From: an archaeon GW2011_AR15
GTDB lineage: Archaea > Nanobdellota > Nanobdellia > Woesearchaeales > GW2011-AR15
Reading direction: 5' to 3'
DNA: 64,000 nt
Assembly: GCA_000830295.1 (NCBI GenBank)
Contig: CP010425.1
Coordinates: 870,884-934,883, forward strand
A model generated the notes under the pieces. The model was not told the origin of the DNA and made no database searches. It was given only the letters and a program-made list of their open reading frames with translations. Both the position numbers and the translations under genes were made by a program. Position 1 is the stretch's first letter; every line of letters starts with the position of its first letter. Of the stretch, positions 25,201 to 33,834 are shown one piece after another.

Positions 25201-25593
25201 ATGGCAGAGCTTGTTATAATCCCGGCAATAGTCTTTGGGCTTGTAATAGGGCTTGTAGAGATGATTTTTGTCCATTCTGATGAGATTGGAATGGGCTGGT
25301 TCATGCACGGGCTTCATGCACTTCCCTTCACTATCCTGTTCACATTCGCAAGCATGAATGTATCATGGGTGCTGGGATTTTTCGGCGGGATAGGAGAGAC
25401 ATTCCTTATTGATTTGGGAGTCAGGCTCGCAATAGCCATCATAGGCATGATAAAGATAGGAGCAGCCGCCGCCATTGCAGGAAGGGTCGGGGAGAGGTTC
25501 TACCACATACTGATAATAGGAGCACTTCTATTCGCCTCTTCATATGTCTGGATGTTCTTCGGCTCATTTATACCAATCCCTAACTGGATATAA
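25201..25593 (+). CDS. Small membrane protein, four helices
   Basis: A 130-residue protein that is hydrophobic over most of its length with about four membrane helices (roughly 3-22, 35-58, 74-98 and 105-124). The motifs GLVIGLVEMIFVHSDE and GWFMHGLHALPFTILF place charged residues and histidines near the membrane surface. I do not recognise the family. It starts just after an ATATATACCCCCC region that can serve as TATA box, giving a short leader. The repeat element at 25640-25712 follows its stop. Confidence 0.65.
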   Translation: MAELVIIPAIVFGLVIGLVEMIFVHSDEIGMGWFMHGLHALPFTILFTFASMNVSWVLGFFGGIGETFLIDLGVRLAIAIIGMIKIGAAAAIAGRVGERFYHILIIGALLFASSYVWMFFGSFIPIPNWI

Positions 25594-25639
25594 TGCAGTT
25601 GGATTCTGTAGAAATTAAAATCAGATTTCTAATAATTTT

Positions 25640-25712
25640 TAGTGGGGGGAGACTCCCCTCACGCTCCCCTCTACACGCTTCCCTGGGTGGTGTGGAGGGT
25701 ATCCCTCCACTA
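25640..25712. repeat. Palindromic GC-rich mini-repeat, copy 2
   Basis: A 73-bp element with terminal TAGTGG/CCACTA. Each arm is itself a hairpin. The left arm GTGGGGGGA-GAC-TCCCCTCAC (25642-25662) is followed by GCTCCCC. The right arm GTGGAGGG-TAT-CCCTCCAC (25692-25710) is, on the other strand, followed by ACCACCC. The left arm plus GCTCCCC closely matches the reverse complement of the right end of copy 1 at 7460-7521. It lies in the gap between a membrane protein gene and rel, upstream of the rel promoter. Confidence 0.6.
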
Positions 25713-25782
25713 CATTAAAATTTATTGTTTCTTCTCTTTGTCAATACAAAAATTTAAGAATAATCAGAGGTTTACACCTGCC

Positions 25783-27690
25783 ATGGACCCGGAACTCCAG
25801 GAACTCATAAAGGAAGTTGTATCCTATGATAAGAATGCGGATGTTGAGCTTATAAAAAAGGCATATAATTTTTCAAAGGATGCGCATAAAGGCCAGAAAA
25901 GGCATTCGGGCATGGATTATTTCAACCATCCTCTTGGAGTTACAAAAATCCTTCTTGAGCTGAGGCCGGATATAGAAACAATATGCGCGGCACTCCTGCA
26001 TGATGTTGTTGAGGAAACAGATCATACGCTGGAAGAACTGAAGAGGGAATTTGGGAAAGAGATTGCCATGCTTGTGGAAGGCGAGACAAAGACTGCCAAA
26101 GTCGAGTTTGAAAGCGCAGAGGACTATACTGCAGAGAACTGGAGGAAGATTCTCCTGGCGACAACAAAGGATGTCAGGGTTATACTGATAAAACTGGCTG
26201 ACAGGCTGCATAATATGAGGACCTTAAAGCATGTGAGGCCTGACAAGCAGAAGAGAATATCGAAAGAGACAATGGAGATATATGCGCCCATAGCCCACAA
26301 ACTGGGGCTCTACAGCCTGAAGGGAGAGCTGGAAGACCTTTCCCTGAGGTATCTTAAGCCCGATATCTACCAGTATATGAAGAGCAAGATAAATGAAAAG
26401 AGGACAAAAAGAGAGGAGAAGGCAAGGATGATAATGAAGCTTGTCACAGATGGCCTTAAAAATGCAGGGATTGAGGTAGCGGAGGTCTCAGGTAGGGCAA
26501 AGTATTTTTACAGCATATACAAGAAGATGGTTATTGAGAAGAAAAGCTTTGATGAGATATACGACCTCATTGCAATAAGGATTATAGTGAATACCATCCC
26601 TGAATGCTACAGGGTCCTGGCGGAAATCCATCATCTCTGGAAGCCGATACCCGGGAGATTCAAGGATTATATAGCAGTTCCCAAGTCAAACGGCTACCAG
26701 TCGCTGCATACAGACGTTGCAACACCTTTTGATGTAGTGCTGGAAGTGCAGATAAGGACAGTTGAGATGGATTACAATGCCCGTTACGGGGTTGCAGCGC
26801 ACTGGCGTTACAAAGGGACTGAAAGGGACAGGAAATTTGATAAGAGGATATCTTGGCTGGAGCAGGTGCTGGACTGGAAGAGGAAAGCCCCGAATGAGTT
26901 TCTTGAAACACTTAAAGTTGACCTGTTTCAGGACGAGATACTTGTGTTCACGCCAAAGGGAGACCCGGTTATACTCCAGGAAGGCTCCACTCCTGTTGAT
27001 TTTGCTTATGAGATCCATACAAATGTGGGAAATGCCTGCACAAAAGCAAGCGTAAACAAGAAACTGGTCCCTCTTGACTATAAGCTGAAAAGCGGGGATG
27101 TAGTCCAGATAATTACTTCGCCTAAGGCAAAGCCTTCCAGGAGCTGGCTGTCTTTTGTTACTTCAAGCAAAGCCAAGCAGAAAATAAGATCCAGTTTGGG
27201 TATAGAGGTGGAGACAGACCCAAAGCAGGTAAGAGACAAAAAAGAGCATATCAGCCTTGAGAAATACATTTCCTATAAGGGAAAGAAAGCCCAGCTCAAG
27301 CTCTCCAAATGCTGCAACCCGAAATTTAAGGAGAATATTGTTGCTTTCCGGACCAAGGACGGCAGCATTACAGTCCACCAGAAAGGCTGCCCAAATATCC
27401 ATACGCTTGATAAGTCCAAGGAGGTTGAGGTAGGATGGAACGTGCCGGCAGAGCATATAAAAACAATAGATATCTATGTAGAAGACAAGCTTGGCATGGT
27501 AGAGCAGATACTGAACACGCTTACAAGATCCAGGATAAATGTGCTGTCAATAAACATGAAGCCTCACAAAAGGACAATACATATTTCCATGAATATAAAG
27601 GCAGAAAGCGATGATGAAGTGGAGAAGACAGTAAGGATTCTGCAGAAAATTAAAAACATTACATACGTGACTTCCGGGAGCAGCCAATAA
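25783..27690 (+). CDS. rel: Bifunctional (p)ppGpp synthetase/hydrolase, Rel/SpoT family
   Basis: Long RelA/SpoT homologue of 635 residues, with all domains of bacterial Rel. The HD hydrolase domain has His49, HD at 73-74, Glu77-Glu78 and LADRLHN at 138-144. The synthetase domain has RFKDYIAVPKSNGYQSLHT with the RxKD form typical of bifunctional Rel, and Glu321 in EVQIRT. TGS (about 380-440), a Cys-rich region (CCNPKF...GCPNIH) and a C-terminal ACT domain follow. Glu78 replaces the usual Asp of HDxxED. I start at ATG 25783, since the longer frame would translate through the repeat element. Full-length Rel is very unusual in archaea and suggests transfer from bacteria. Confidence 0.93.
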   Translation: MDPELQELIKEVVSYDKNADVELIKKAYNFSKDAHKGQKRHSGMDYFNHPLGVTKILLELRPDIETICAALLHDVVEETDHTLEELKREFGKEIAMLVEGETKTAKVEFESAEDYTAENWRKILLATTKDVRVILIKLADRLHNMRTLKHVRPDKQKRISKETMEIYAPIAHKLGLYSLKGELEDLSLRYLKPDIYQYMKSKINEKRTKREEKARMIMKLVTDGLKNAGIEVAEVSGRAKYFYSIYKKMVIEKKSFDEIYDLIAIRIIVNTIPECYRVLAEIHHLWKPIPGRFKDYIAVPKSNGYQSLHTDVATPFDVVLEVQIRTVEMDYNARYGVAAHWRYKGTERDRKFDKRISWLEQVLDWKRKAPNEFLETLKVDLFQDEILVFTPKGDPVILQEGSTPVDFAYEIHTNVGNACTKASVNKKLVPLDYKLKSGDVVQIITSPKAKPSRSWLSFVTSSKAKQKIRSSLGIEVETDPKQVRDKKEHISLEKYISYKGKKAQLKLSKCCNPKFKENIVAFRTKDGSITVHQKGCPNIHTLDKSKEVEVGWNVPAEHIKTIDIYVEDKLGMVEQILNTLTRSRINVLSINMKPHKRTIHISMNIKAESDDEVEKTVRILQKIKNITYVTSGSSQ

Positions 27691-27725
27691 AAACCATTAT
27701 AAATCATAGTGTATTTAGCAATATC

Positions 27726-28403
27726 ATGAAAACCCTGATTCTTTCTCTCGGAGGTTCGCTTATAGCTCCTGATAAACCGGACTATTTTTTTCTGAGGGAA
27801 TTCAAGAATTTTGTGATATCAAGACTGGACAAGTACAGGTTCGTTATTGTATGCGGCGGAGGGAAGACAGCATCCTATTACGTGCAGGCAGCCGGAAGGG
27901 TTTCCAGGATGAGCGATGAAAGCCTTGACTGGATAGGTATCATGGCAACAAGGCTGAACGGAGAGCTTGTGAGGGCAATTTTTGGAGAGCTGGCATGTGA
28001 GAACGTGGTATATAATCCAAAAGAGAAGATAAAGACAGATAAGAAAATAATCGTGGCAGCTGGATATAAGCCCGGCTGGTCCACGGATTATGACAGTGTG
28101 CTGCTGGCAAAGCAGTTTAGGGCTGCAGAGATAATCAACATGACAAACATTGATTATGTCTATGACAAGGATCCAGGAAAAAATAAGGATGCAAAAAAGC
28201 TCCTGGATATAAGCTGGAGGGAATACAGGCGTATAGCAGGCAGCAAATGGTCCCCGCGCCTCAACCTTCCGTTTGACCCGATAGCAAGCAGGGAGGCACA
28301 GAAAAAGAAGCTTAAAGCAGTCATACTGAACGGAAAAGATTTGCAGAATTTGGACAATTACCTGCTTGAAAAGGACTTCAAAGGCACGATTATTCACGGA
28401 TGA
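27726..28403 (+). CDS. pyrH: UMP kinase, archaeal type
   Basis: Amino acid kinase family enzyme that phosphorylates UMP to UDP. The N-terminal KTLILSLGGSLI, the GGGKTASYY loop and the archaeal-type NMTNIDYVYDKDPGKN segment define it. The length of 225 matches archaeal UMP kinases. It follows rel by 35 bp behind a TATA-like stretch (ATTATAAATCA), so it may be transcribed separately. No anomalies. Confidence 0.92.
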   Translation: MKTLILSLGGSLIAPDKPDYFFLREFKNFVISRLDKYRFVIVCGGGKTASYYVQAAGRVSRMSDESLDWIGIMATRLNGELVRAIFGELACENVVYNPKEKIKTDKKIIVAAGYKPGWSTDYDSVLLAKQFRAAEIINMTNIDYVYDKDPGKNKDAKKLLDISWREYRRIAGSKWSPRLNLPFDPIASREAQKKKLKAVILNGKDLQNLDNYLLEKDFKGTIIHG

Positions 28404-28454
28404 AACAAAAAAAATATAAACAAGTATACCTAAAATTTTACCAGGGAGAAAATA

Positions 28455-29876
28455 ATGGGTAAAAAATTACTGGTTTTGGCGATTCTGATAATACTTCTAA
28501 GCCTACCTGTCTATGCAAAGATATCTGTGACCAGCCAAGCAGAAAAGAGCAATATATACATGGATGAGCAGGCAGTGTTTAAAGTTACAGTGCGCAACCA
28601 CGACCCTAATGCAAAAACAATAAACGTATATACCACAGACCTGAGATGGTATGTTGATGTCGAGCCAGAGGTAACAACAATAAAAGCAAACTCTGATATC
28701 AATTTTGACCTCATGCTTGTTCCAAATGTATGGGCTCAGCCAGGCTCTCAGATAGTGAAAGTCAATGTTGAAGACCCAAATGGTGGATCAGGCGACAAGG
28801 TCGTGCTTGAACTCCCTGTATTTGTAAAATCTTATGATTCTGCGCAAAGAGAATACAGCCCGTCCATAGAGGTTATAGTTACCATACCTGAGGTAGTGGA
28901 CCCAAGAGAAGGCCTTTCCCTTGATGTATACCTTAGAAACAGGAATAAAAGAGATAACCAGGACCTTCAGATTACTCTAAGCTCAGACCTCTTTTCAGAC
29001 AACAAGACGCTTTCATTTGGGCCTCTTGAAGAAAGGACTGAAAAATTCCTGTTTGATATTGACAATGCTGCAGAGGCAGGAGAGCACCAGCTCCAGGTAA
29101 ACCTCTTTTCCGGAGACAGGATAATAAACAGGCAGTCTATAGAGTACAATATCCTTGGATATTCAACTTTTGTAGTGCAGGATGACATCACAGAAGCTCT
29201 TTTCAAGGAGACAACAGAATATACAGTTAAGAATGAGGGCAATATAAGAAAAACAGACAACTTCAGAGTCAGCATGGGTTTCCTGCAGAGATTATTTACT
29301 TCTTTCTCTGTAAGGCCCGACAGGTTTGACTTTGGAGGCAGCTATATTGAATGGGAACTTGACCTGGCTCCGATGGAAGAAGTGAATATAAGGGTAGTAA
29401 GGAATTTCAGGCCGACAATTTATGCAATACTTATAGTAATAGTGACAGTAATGATGTATTTCATCTACAGGAGCCCTGTTATACTGAAAAAGGAATCAGT
29501 AATCACCGGCTCTTCAGAAGACGGCATATCAGAACTGAAGGTCCTTTTGCATCTCAGGAACAGGGGCCCGGATCTTATAGAAAACCTTACACTTACTGAT
29601 CTTATTCCCTCTCTGGGCGATTATGTGGATGAAAAGAGGGTTGGCACGCTTTCGCCTTCAAAGGTTATAAAGCATCAGCAGAAAGGAACCCTGCTTAGAT
29701 GGGAATTTGAAGCCCTTGACCCATTTGAGGAAAGGATAATAACTTACAGGATAAAGACAAAGATGACTGTTGTAGGAGGGTTTAATCTACCCCCGGGTAA
29801 GATAAGGTTTGTCACAAAGAAAGGAACAGAAAGGATAGTAAGGTCAAACAGGTTTCTTCTTGGTCTAGGTCTATAG
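28455..29876 (+). CDS. Exported membrane-anchored protein with beta-sandwich domains
   Basis: A signal peptide (residues 1-21, ending VYA) is followed by about 290 residues of repeated Ig-like or CARDB/NEW3-like domains (segments such as VFKVTVRNHDPNAKTINVY and YTVKNEGNIRKTDNF). A membrane helix lies at about 320-341. After it come 130 more residues that again look like a DUF11-type beta domain (LLHLRNRGPDLIENLTLTDL). With one helix, that last domain would be cytoplasmic, which is odd. The start has a CCAGGGAG binding site. Function unknown; probably cell-surface structure or transport support. Confidence 0.7.
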   Translation: MGKKLLVLAILIILLSLPVYAKISVTSQAEKSNIYMDEQAVFKVTVRNHDPNAKTINVYTTDLRWYVDVEPEVTTIKANSDINFDLMLVPNVWAQPGSQIVKVNVEDPNGGSGDKVVLELPVFVKSYDSAQREYSPSIEVIVTIPEVVDPREGLSLDVYLRNRNKRDNQDLQITLSSDLFSDNKTLSFGPLEERTEKFLFDIDNAAEAGEHQLQVNLFSGDRIINRQSIEYNILGYSTFVVQDDITEALFKETTEYTVKNEGNIRKTDNFRVSMGFLQRLFTSFSVRPDRFDFGGSYIEWELDLAPMEEVNIRVVRNFRPTIYAILIVIVTVMMYFIYRSPVILKKESVITGSSEDGISELKVLLHLRNRGPDLIENLTLTDLIPSLGDYVDEKRVGTLSPSKVIKHQQKGTLLRWEFEALDPFEERIITYRIKTKMTVVGGFNLPPGKIRFVTKKGTERIVRSNRFLLGLGL

Positions 29877-29936
29877 ATTTTGCATTGATGTCAGTGATAT
29901 AAATATTTATATAGCCGGTTTTTCTTAACAATAACC

Positions 29937-31130
29937 ATGGTTACATTAAAATACCAGAATTTGGCTTTTTCAGAGAAAGAAGGCAGGATAAGAATACTAT
30001 TCCTTAAGATATATTACTTTTATCTGGACAGGAAAGAGCTTGAGAAGATAGGCAAACTCAGGGTAAACAGGCATTCCATCAGTTTCAGGACTGACAAAAG
30101 AGAGGAAAATGTCAGGCAGAAGTTTGAATTTATGCTGACACAGGGTTTTGAGCACCTTGTAAGCACAGTCAACGGAAAGCCTGCGCTTTATGTGCACAGG
30201 AATTCAGGCATCCCGCTTATAGGCAGCAATGATTTCGGCATCATTGACAGAGGGACGAATACAATAGAGATAAAGCCCCTCACCACCTGCAATATAGACT
30301 GCATATTCTGCTCAGTTGACCATCTCAAAAGACACTCGGATATTGTTGTTGAGACAGATTACCTTATTGAAGAGCTGAAAAAGGTCATAGAGAAGAAAGA
30401 AAACAGGGTCAATATCCATATAGGGAGCCAGGGGGACCCGTCTTTATACGGAGAGCTTGTCAGGCTTGTAAGGGAGATAAGGAAGATAAGAAAAGTAAAT
30501 GCAATCTCAATGGTTACAAATGGCATTCTTATCAATAGGACAATGGCAGACAAGCTGATAAAAGCAGGAATGACCCATTTTCACATCTCCCTGCACAGCC
30601 TTGATCCGGAGCGGGCCTCTAGGCTGGCCAACGCACCCTATCCTGTCAAAAAAGTCATGGAAACATGCAGGTATATAGTAAAGCACGCGCATCTCCTTCT
30701 TGTGCCTGTCTGGATGGCAGGAATAAACGATAAGGATGTGGAGGATGTAATTCTTTTCGGAAAGGAGATTGGAGCTGATTTGGGAGTGCAGAATTACCTG
30801 GAATACAGTTTCGGGAAGAAGCCAGTGAACCCAATGCCTATGAAATTATTCTTTATGAAGATAAAAGAGCTGGAGAAAAAGCTTGAAGTCAATCTTACCA
30901 CGCTTAATGAGGATTTGGGGTTCAAGGTGGATACTAAGCTGAAAAAGCCTTTCAGGAAGGGCGATACTATTAATGTGGAGATAAAGGCCAGGGGAAGGCT
31001 TCTTAACTCTTATATTGCAGTTGCAGGAGAAAGGATTGTAACAGTGATAAGCTCGGATAACCTCAAAGGGCATGTAAAGGCCAGAATTATAAGAGATAAG
31101 GACAATATTTTTTCTGCCGTTCCAGCATGA
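29937..31130 (+). CDS. Radical SAM protein, uncharacterised archaeal type
   Basis: A 397-residue enzyme with the radical SAM motif Cx3Cx2C at Cys118, Cys122 and Cys125 (TTCNIDCIFC), the glycine-rich GSQGDPSLYG region and ISLHSLDPERASRL typical of the SAM barrel. About 110 N-terminal residues precede the barrel, and the last 60 residues look like a small TRAM/OB-type beta domain. It resembles the uncharacterised archaeal Fe-S oxidoreductase group often listed as COG2100; that label is from memory. A TRAM-like domain hints at an RNA substrate, by analogy with methylthiotransferases. It has its own promoter. Confidence 0.78.
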   Translation: MVTLKYQNLAFSEKEGRIRILFLKIYYFYLDRKELEKIGKLRVNRHSISFRTDKREENVRQKFEFMLTQGFEHLVSTVNGKPALYVHRNSGIPLIGSNDFGIIDRGTNTIEIKPLTTCNIDCIFCSVDHLKRHSDIVVETDYLIEELKKVIEKKENRVNIHIGSQGDPSLYGELVRLVREIRKIRKVNAISMVTNGILINRTMADKLIKAGMTHFHISLHSLDPERASRLANAPYPVKKVMETCRYIVKHAHLLLVPVWMAGINDKDVEDVILFGKEIGADLGVQNYLEYSFGKKPVNPMPMKLFFMKIKELEKKLEVNLTTLNEDLGFKVDTKLKKPFRKGDTINVEIKARGRLLNSYIAVAGERIVTVISSDNLKGHVKARIIRDKDNIFSAVPA

Positions 31131-31184
31131 GTTGGTTAATCAGAATTTTCAGAAAAAAGAAAAGAAAAAATAAAATTATTTCTC

Positions 31185-33497
31185 TTAGACTGTGTTGACT
31201 CTTAGGTCAGCTAGGTTTGTTGAAACTACTTCAACTTCGTCGCCTGATAGGTCGTAGTTGTCATAGTCAGCCAAAACATAAGCTGCGCCTTTTGTGTCAT
31301 CAGCACTGTATCCAGCTACTAGCAGAGCGCTCTTTGAACCCCTGTCGTAGAATTTGATCATGCCTTTACCGGCTTCAAATCCTTCTGTGCAGACATCTGG
31401 GTCGCCCATCAGTTCAGCAGCTATTGTGTTAGCACATGGACCGCCAACAACTACCATGTTTTTGTCCATGCTCTCAGCTACTGAATCAAGTACAGCAAGA
31501 CCTACGCTGAAAGGATTAACCTGTTCACCGGATCCTGTGCCTGATACGCTGGTTGTTGCGCTTAGTGGTGCAATGAAAACGTTTGCATATACGTCTTCCT
31601 CAGGGTATGTTACATACAAGTATGAGTTCTTATCGTTGTCATACTCGAACACTAGACCCTTTGTACTTGCGTACATCTGTACATCGTTGTCGTTGTACTC
31701 TTTGTTCTCAGAGCTTGCAATCCAAGCACTTGATAAGTTAGTAGGTGCTGACACGTCGATTTCTGTATCGCTTGAGTCATATGTCAACTGTAGCCTAAAC
31801 TCGTCATCGGCTGTTTGCTTGTCTGAATCTTCATCAGGTGAGGTTATGTTAATCGCTGTTGCGTTTATAATCCTCAACTCAGCACCAAGTTCTGTTTCAG
31901 CTACATAAGGTGTAGCGTTGAACCATAGCACATTATCTGCTTCGTTGAAAGCCAGTTGGATTGAACCAAGGCTTCCAAGCACAACAGACTCAAGTGCACC
32001 TGCGGTAGCAGTGAATGCTGCTGATGTAACTTCGTTTCCTGATGTCAGGTCATCGAATGTTGCCTTGTTGTCGTCATCGTCCCATTCTGAGAATTCAAGA
32101 ATGTGGACTTCTCCGCCTTCAAGTACAAACCACAGCTTTACATCTGGATCAGCATCAGTATCAACACTGATTGTTCCGTTGAATGTAGCGTTCTGGTTTG
32201 CAACTGCCTGCCATAATAGTGGTCCACTTGAACTGTCTCCAAGTGCGATTGCACTATCATAGTGCCATTCAAGTACAACTTCCTGTCCCTTCTTGTTGTT
32301 GAAGGTAAAGGCTGCTTCGTCAGCGCTTCTCTCTAGCTTAAACATTTCTGTTTTCTTTGTTGTTCCCTCAAACAGCACTTCCCAGTTTCCGAAAACAGGG
32401 TCAATCCATGCTTCGCCTGGTGCAAAATACTGCATGTAAGGATCAATGTCGTCTTTGTCAGTTGTGTAGACTATTGTTAAGCCTGTGAATGTTCCAGCTG
32501 TGTTGTTACCTGTAAGGGTAACGGCTGAACCATCAATATCTACACTATTCCTTTCAACTTTTCCGCCTGAATTAAGCACAAGCTTATCAGCACCCAAAGT
32601 CACTTCACATGTCTTCAGGTTTGTTGAATAGAATGATGAGATAATACCAACTGTCAGACCACTGACTGCTTCTGTGTCTCCTACATCTATTGTCTTGCTT
32701 ACGCCGTCCACATTGATGACACACTTGTCTTCTGCTTCGTTAACGCTTCCCAGTGTAACAGTGTGGTCGCCGAATCCGATTGGCTCATCCTGTACAAGGT
32801 TGTGTGTTGCTGAACCAGCAAGAAGTGTCATATCTGTGTATGCACCGCTTGTTCCATAGCTTATTGAGGAGATTGTGTACTCTCTTCCCTGTATTGTAAG
32901 GGCTTCTCCTTCAAGCTCTGCTGCAGCTTCATTCAGTGTTGACTCCATTGTCAGCGCATAGCTGTAAACCTGGTTTCCTTTAGGGAAGTACAGGTAATCA
33001 CCAGCACCGTATTCAACATCATCCACCTTACCAGGTGAATCATATTTGAATGTTGCTGTACTTGCGCTTATTGTCAGTGTCTGCGTATATTTTTTGTCTT
33101 TTAATGTTTCATCTGCCAGTACGTCAGGCAGCTCTGCGTCATCAAAGACAGTCTGCAGTGTAGCAATCTCTTCGTCGTAGTTCATCTTGTTTCCGCTCTG
33201 TGAAACCTTGACACCTTCGCTGATGGTTACTTCACCAGTTGAGGATGTTGTTGTCTCTGTTGCGGATACTGCGGATGCCTGCAATGAAGCAGCTATATCT
33301 ACAGCTCCTAGAACATCTGCTGTTGCTGCTGATTCGCCGACAACAATTACTGTGTCGCTTAGCACGCCATTCTGGACGAATGGTGCTGGATAATCAGCCA
33401 GGTCAGCTACCGCCAATGCGCCCGTAAGCGTTGCTCCGAGCATCAGCGCGCCTGTTCCTAGGGCAGCTATTTTCTTTGCCCAATTTAGTTTTTCCAT
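31185..33497 (-). CDS. S-layer protein, Methanococcus-type family
   Basis: Main surface-layer subunit candidate of 770 residues. A signal peptide of about 30 residues (MEKLNWAKKIAALGTGALML, ending at ALA) is followed by the conserved N-terminal block DYPAPFVQNGVLSDTVIVVG. The C-terminal block has NPFSVGLAVLDSVAE, NMVVVGGPCANTIAAEL and KSALLVAGYSADDTKGAAYV. Both blocks are typical of S-layer proteins of methanogens and relatives. The composition is acidic and rich in Ser/Thr with few Lys in the middle. The strong promoter, long leader and perfect ribosome binding site fit very high expression. Confidence 0.85.
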   Translation of the reverse strand: MEKLNWAKKIAALGTGALMLGATLTGALAVADLADYPAPFVQNGVLSDTVIVVGESAATADVLGAVDIAASLQASAVSATETTTSSTGEVTISEGVKVSQSGNKMNYDEEIATLQTVFDDAELPDVLADETLKDKKYTQTLTISASTATFKYDSPGKVDDVEYGAGDYLYFPKGNQVYSYALTMESTLNEAAAELEGEALTIQGREYTISSISYGTSGAYTDMTLLAGSATHNLVQDEPIGFGDHTVTLGSVNEAEDKCVINVDGVSKTIDVGDTEAVSGLTVGIISSFYSTNLKTCEVTLGADKLVLNSGGKVERNSVDIDGSAVTLTGNNTAGTFTGLTIVYTTDKDDIDPYMQYFAPGEAWIDPVFGNWEVLFEGTTKKTEMFKLERSADEAAFTFNNKKGQEVVLEWHYDSAIALGDSSSGPLLWQAVANQNATFNGTISVDTDADPDVKLWFVLEGGEVHILEFSEWDDDDNKATFDDLTSGNEVTSAAFTATAGALESVVLGSLGSIQLAFNEADNVLWFNATPYVAETELGAELRIINATAINITSPDEDSDKQTADDEFRLQLTYDSSDTEIDVSAPTNLSSAWIASSENKEYNDNDVQMYASTKGLVFEYDNDKNSYLYVTYPEEDVYANVFIAPLSATTSVSGTGSGEQVNPFSVGLAVLDSVAESMDKNMVVVGGPCANTIAAELMGDPDVCTEGFEAGKGMIKFYDRGSKSALLVAGYSADDTKGAAYVLADYDNYDLSGDEVEVVSTNLADLRVNTV

Positions 33498-33834
33498 TTA
33501 CTTAACACCTCCGTGTTAATAAGCATTAATCGTGTTCTCTCCTCTTCTCTGCACGTTAAACACTGTCGTCTCTATAAATATGCTCAATTGATGTTTGAAT
33601 GTTGAGTTTTGTTTATAAAGTTTTCGCAATTATATGTTTCTTTCGGACCATTTCAAGCATTTCAGAGCCTGAATCCCCCGAAATCAGCCATCTTAGGTTG
33701 TGATAACTTTGTAGTGACTAAATTTTAAAATCAGTCTTATTTCAAAAAGCTTTATAAACAGGCTTTAAAGACGGATATTCTGTGTTTTTAATACCGGCTA
33801 TAACTATTTAAACCATTCCCTATTTAGGTGTGAT
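33498..33834 (-). promoter_or_regulatory. S-layer promoter and leader with hairpin around the ribosome binding site
   Basis: This 337-bp gap contains no gene. On the minus strand a TATA-like ATATTTATAGA lies near 33581-33571, giving a leader of about 50 bases. Just before the start, TTAACAC-GGAG-GTGTTAA (33519-33502) is a perfect 7-bp hairpin whose loop and 3' arm hold the GGAGGTG ribosome binding site. Toward the right end, CTTTATAAAC and CTATTTAAACC boxes probably serve the plus-strand helicase fragment. The central AT-rich part shows nothing further that I can name. Confidence 0.6.

Noticed and set aside
25642-25782. N-terminal extension of Rel by 47 codons
   Set aside because: The extension would translate through the palindromic repeat and lacks any resemblance to Rel; ATG 25783 fits the family start and follows a CAGAGG site and promoter.
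31354-33427. Several plus-strand open frames inside the S-layer gene
   Set aside because: They are Ser/Thr-rich antisense shadows of the acidic S-layer protein with no start signals or known motifs.
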